Source: CAZWDL01 sp964632995
GTDB lineage: Bacteria > Bacteroidota > Bacteroidia > Chitinophagales > Saprospiraceae
Reading direction: 5' to 3'
NCBI GenBank assembly: GCA_964632995.1
Contig: CAZWDL010000152.1
Coordinates: 1 to 14,904, forward strand
Length of the DNA: 14,904 bases
This document shows, piece after piece, positions 12,405 through 14,904 of the stretch. The position numbers were made by a program, and so were the translations under genes. The notes under the pieces are model-generated. The model was not told where the DNA came from. It did no database searches and worked only from the letters and a program-made list of their open reading frames with translations. Each line of letters opens with the position of its first letter. Within the stretch, counting starts at the first letter, position 1.

Positions 12405-14904
12405 ATGACGAAACTGATTTTCAAAGCGACTTTTTTCACCGTTCTTCTGTTGGCCACCCAGGGAACGGCGCAGGAAATAAATGATTTTCGCCTGACCAGC
12501 GATCGGGATTCCCTGGAAGGCCGTTGGGTAGATTCCGTATTCAACGCTATGAGCCCGCAGGAGCGGCTCGGGCAGTTGTTTATGATCCGGGCGCATTCCG
12601 ATTTGGGGGATGATCATATCCGGGCGGTGGAATCCCTGATTGAAGAATACCACGTCGGGGGGCTGTGCTTTTTCCAGGGCACGCCGGAGAAGCAGGTGGA
12701 GCTGGTCAATCGCTATCAGGAACTGGCCAACTTGCCGTTGATGGTCGCCATCGACGGCGAGTGGGGATTGGGCATGCGCATGCCGCAGAGCACGATCAGC
12801 TTCCCCAGGCAACTTATGCTGGGCGCCATACAGAACAACCGGCTGATCTACGAGATGGGCGAAGAGATCGCCCGGCAGCTGCGCCGGACGGGCATTACGG
12901 TCAACTTCGCTCCGGTGGCGGATATCAACAACAATCCGGAGAACCCCGTCATCAACACGCGTTCTTTCGGTGAAGATCGCTACAATGTCACCGTCAAGAG
13001 CTACATGTACATGAAGGGGATGCAGGATCACGGCGTGATGGCTTGCGCCAAACACTTTCCCGGCCACGGCGACACCGATGTGGATTCGCATCTCGACCTG
13101 CCGGTGATCCCTTTCGATCAGGCCCGCCTGGATAGTCTCGAATTGTATCCCTTCCGGGCGCTGGCCGATTACGGCATCGGCAGCATGATGATGGCCCACC
13201 TCAGCGTGCCTACCCTCGATGCCCGCCCTAACCGGCCGACCAGCCTCTCGGCGAACAGCATCGATAACCTGCTCAAAACGAGGATGGGCTTTAAAGGCCT
13301 TGTCTTTACCGACGGCCTGGAGATGAAAGGCGTCACCAAGCACTTCGAACCCGGGCAGGTGGAGGCGGAAGCCCTGCTGGCCGGCAACGATGTTCTCCTG
13401 GTGCCGGAAGATATGGAAGCGGCCATGGCCGAAATCCAAAAATACCTGGAAGCAGTGCTGTTGGATCAGCGGGAGCTGGACCTGAGCGTCCGTAAAGTCC
13501 TCAGATCCAAATACCGGCTCGGCTTACAGCAATACCGGCCGCTGCCGGTGGGAAACGTGCGGGCGGATTTGAATACGGCTTCCGCTAAAAGCCTAAAACG
13601 ACAACTGATAAAAGAAGCGCTTACGCTGGTGCGCAACGAGAAGGGGCTGATTCCTTTCGGCGAGCTCGATACCCTTAAACTTGCCTCGCTCAGCATCGGC
13701 GCCAAAAAGAAGACGCCGTTCCAGGATCGGCTCGATTCCTACGCCCGCTTCCTGCACCTGCAGAACGGAAAATCGCTGAGCGCCAGCCAGCAAAGGCGCG
13801 TGGTCGACCGGCTGGCCGAATATGATGCCGTGCTGGTCAGTCTGCACAATATGAGCAGCTACGCCAGCCGTGAATTTGGTATTACGGAAAGCACCCGGGA
13901 CCTGATCTACGAGCTCAGCCGGCGGACCAAGGTGGTGCTCACCGTCTTTGGCTCGCCCTATGCCCTGCGCTACTTCGACGATGTCGAATGGGTGCTGGAA
14001 GCTTACGATGAGGATCCAATGACGCAGGACCTGGCTGCCCAATCGCTGTTCGGCGTGTTTCCCTTACGTGGCCGCCTTCCGGTGACCGCCTCCTTGCGCA
14101 GCTCCTTCAACACCGGTATCACCACCCAGCCCACCTTCCGCCTGGGTTTTACCATGCCGGAGGAGGTCGACCTGAGTAACGACACCCTTCGGCGTATTGA
14201 AGAACTGGCCCAGCGGGCTATTGAGTTGAAGGCTACCCCCGGCTGCGTGGTGCTGGTGGCTAAAGACGGACAGGTCGTCTACGAAAAAGCCTTCGGATAT
14301 CACACTTATCAAAAGAAACAACCTGTCCGGGTGGACGACGCCTACGATGTGGCCTCCCTGACCAAAATACTGGCTTCAACACTGGCGGTGATGCACCTGG
14401 TGGAAAAAGGCCAACTCGAGCTGGATGCTCCTATCGGACAATATCTGCCGGAGTTGTCCGGTAGCAATAAGGCCGGGCTCATCCTGCGCGACGTGATGGC
14501 CCATCACGCCGGCCTCATCGGCTGGATCCCCTTTTATAAACAAACGCTGAGCGGAAGCCGCCGCAACCCGCGCCCTTCTTCTTCCTTTTACCAACGGCAG
14601 GCCAACGGTGAATACGCCGTGCCGGTAACGGAGCAGCTGTATCTGCGTAGCGATTTCGTGGATACGATCTACGCCCAGATCCGGCGCTCGAAGCTGCGCC
14701 CTACCCGAGGCTACAAGTACAGTGATCTGGGCTTCTACATGATCGCCGATATCGTGAAACGACAGAGTGGCTATTCACTGGATGCCTACGTCGACAAGTA
14801 TTTCTACCGGCCGCTGGGACTGCGCACCGCTACCTTCCGCCCCTGGCAGTTGCTGCCGCTCGACCGCGTGCCGCCCACCGAGGACGATCGCTACTTCCGC
14901 CGGC
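12405..14904 (+). CDS. GH3 beta-N-acetylhexosaminidase fused to a class C beta-lactamase-like domain (3' end beyond window)
   Basis: The open frame from ATG 12405 runs 833 codons with no stop. A signal peptide (MTKLIFKATFFTVLLLATQG, cleavage near TAQ) directs it to the periplasm. Residues ~40-370 are a GH3 (NagZ-type) domain: the IDGEWGLGMRM sugar-site loop, K216-H-F-P-G-H-G222, the D227-S-H229 catalytic His/Asp dyad typical of NagZ-like enzymes, and nucleophile D303 in FTDGLEMKGV. Residues ~390-585 resemble the GH3 C-terminal domain. From ~600 a serine beta-lactamase/esterase-like domain starts, with S651-L-T-K654 (SxxK) and a GYKYSDLGFY motif in the YxN position (Tyr-Ser-Asp). The third (KTG-like) motif lies beyond the window. 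Likely role: trimming N-acetylglucosamine from muropeptides in peptidoglycan turnover, with a fused hydrolase or peptidase acting on the same polymer. This fusion recurs in Bacteroidota. The start is chosen because it opens the signal peptide. Confidence 0.92.
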   Translation, partial: MTKLIFKATFFTVLLLATQGTAQEINDFRLTSDRDSLEGRWVDSVFNAMSPQERLGQLFMIRAHSDLGDDHIRAVESLIEEYHVGGLCFFQGTPEKQVELVNRYQELANLPLMVAIDGEWGLGMRMPQSTISFPRQLMLGAIQNNRLIYEMGEEIARQLRRTGITVNFAPVADINNNPENPVINTRSFGEDRYNVTVKSYMYMKGMQDHGVMACAKHFPGHGDTDVDSHLDLPVIPFDQARLDSLELYPFRALADYGIGSMMMAHLSVPTLDARPNRPTSLSANSIDNLLKTRMGFKGLVFTDGLEMKGVTKHFEPGQVEAEALLAGNDVLLVPEDMEAAMAEIQKYLEAVLLDQRELDLSVRKVLRSKYRLGLQQYRPLPVGNVRADLNTASAKSLKRQLIKEALTLVRNEKGLIPFGELDTLKLASLSIGAKKKTPFQDRLDSYARFLHLQNGKSLSASQQRRVVDRLAEYDAVLVSLHNMSSYASREFGITESTRDLIYELSRRTKVVLTVFGSPYALRYFDDVEWVLEAYDEDPMTQDLAAQSLFGVFPLRGRLPVTASLRSSFNTGITTQPTFRLGFTMPEEVDLSNDTLRRIEELAQRAIELKATPGCVVLVAKDGQVVYEKAFGYHTYQKKQPVRVDDAYDVASLTKILASTLAVMHLVEKGQLELDAPIGQYLPELSGSNKAGLILRDVMAHHAGLIGWIPFYKQTLSGSRRNPRPSSSFYQRQANGEYAVPVTEQLYLRSDFVDTIYAQIRRSKLRPTRGYKYSDLGFYMIADIVKRQSGYSLDAYVDKYFYRPLGLRTATFRPWQLLPLDRVPPTEDDRYFRR

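Noticed and set aside
12243..13439. A 398-codon minus-strand open frame opposite the GH3 gene
   Set aside because: It is the antisense of unmistakable GH3 motifs and has an implausible His/Arg/Gln-rich composition.

Overview
The window looks like a chromosomal stretch of a moderately GC-rich Bacteroidota, plausibly of the Saprospiria/Lewinella type. This is inferred from the gene families and from start codons that mostly lack a Shine-Dalgarno sequence and sit behind AT-rich leaders. The families are a GH3 N-acetylhexosaminidase fused to a class-C beta-lactamase-like domain, tandem exported amidohydrolases, a TPR-bearing class III cyclase and a TMTC-like membrane protein. No mobility gene, phage gene, CRISPR array, tRNA or rRNA was recognised.

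Layout. Positions 1-304 hold a short relic that looks like the C-terminal part of a GH172 (DUF2961) protein, plus a small repeat. At 305-1285 (-) is a lipoprotein with a galactose-mutarotase-like fold, with a perfect hairpin just upstream of its start. Positions 1286-1802 have no convincing gene. At 1803-2078 (+) is the 5' end of a decayed alpha/beta-hydrolase lipoprotein gene. It runs head-on into the 3' end of a cyclase/TolB-like/TPR gene (1979-4474, -). The last ~50 codons of the cyclase appear to be translated repeat plus the antisense of the relic, so its original stop was probably lost. Positions 4778-9469 (-) carry three consecutive exported amidohydrolase-like genes, probably one transcription unit. 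Only the middle one keeps a full metal-ligand set. Positions 10061-12085 (+) encode a polytopic TMTC-like glycosyltransferase candidate with C-terminal TPRs. At 12405 (+) a GH3/beta-lactamase fusion begins and runs off the window.

The most distinctive signal is between the genes. At most gene ends a short-period repeat follows the stop codon, usually immediately, and several of these repeats recur inverted further into the same gap to make long imperfect palindromes (4565-4778, 6129-6281, 9663-9799, 9901-9952, 12086-12151). One motif (CGGAAGTCGGAA followed, two bases later, by TTTACCC) occurs both after the TMTC-like stop and inside the translated cyclase tail, which ties the repeats to gene-end remodelling.

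Functionally the genes suggest envelope and periplasmic work: muropeptide or amino-sugar processing (GH3 fusion), protein glycosylation (TMTC-like), hydrolysis of an unknown cyclic amide or peptide (amidohydrolase trio), sugar-related lipoprotein activity and a signalling cyclase. They do not form one obvious pathway.
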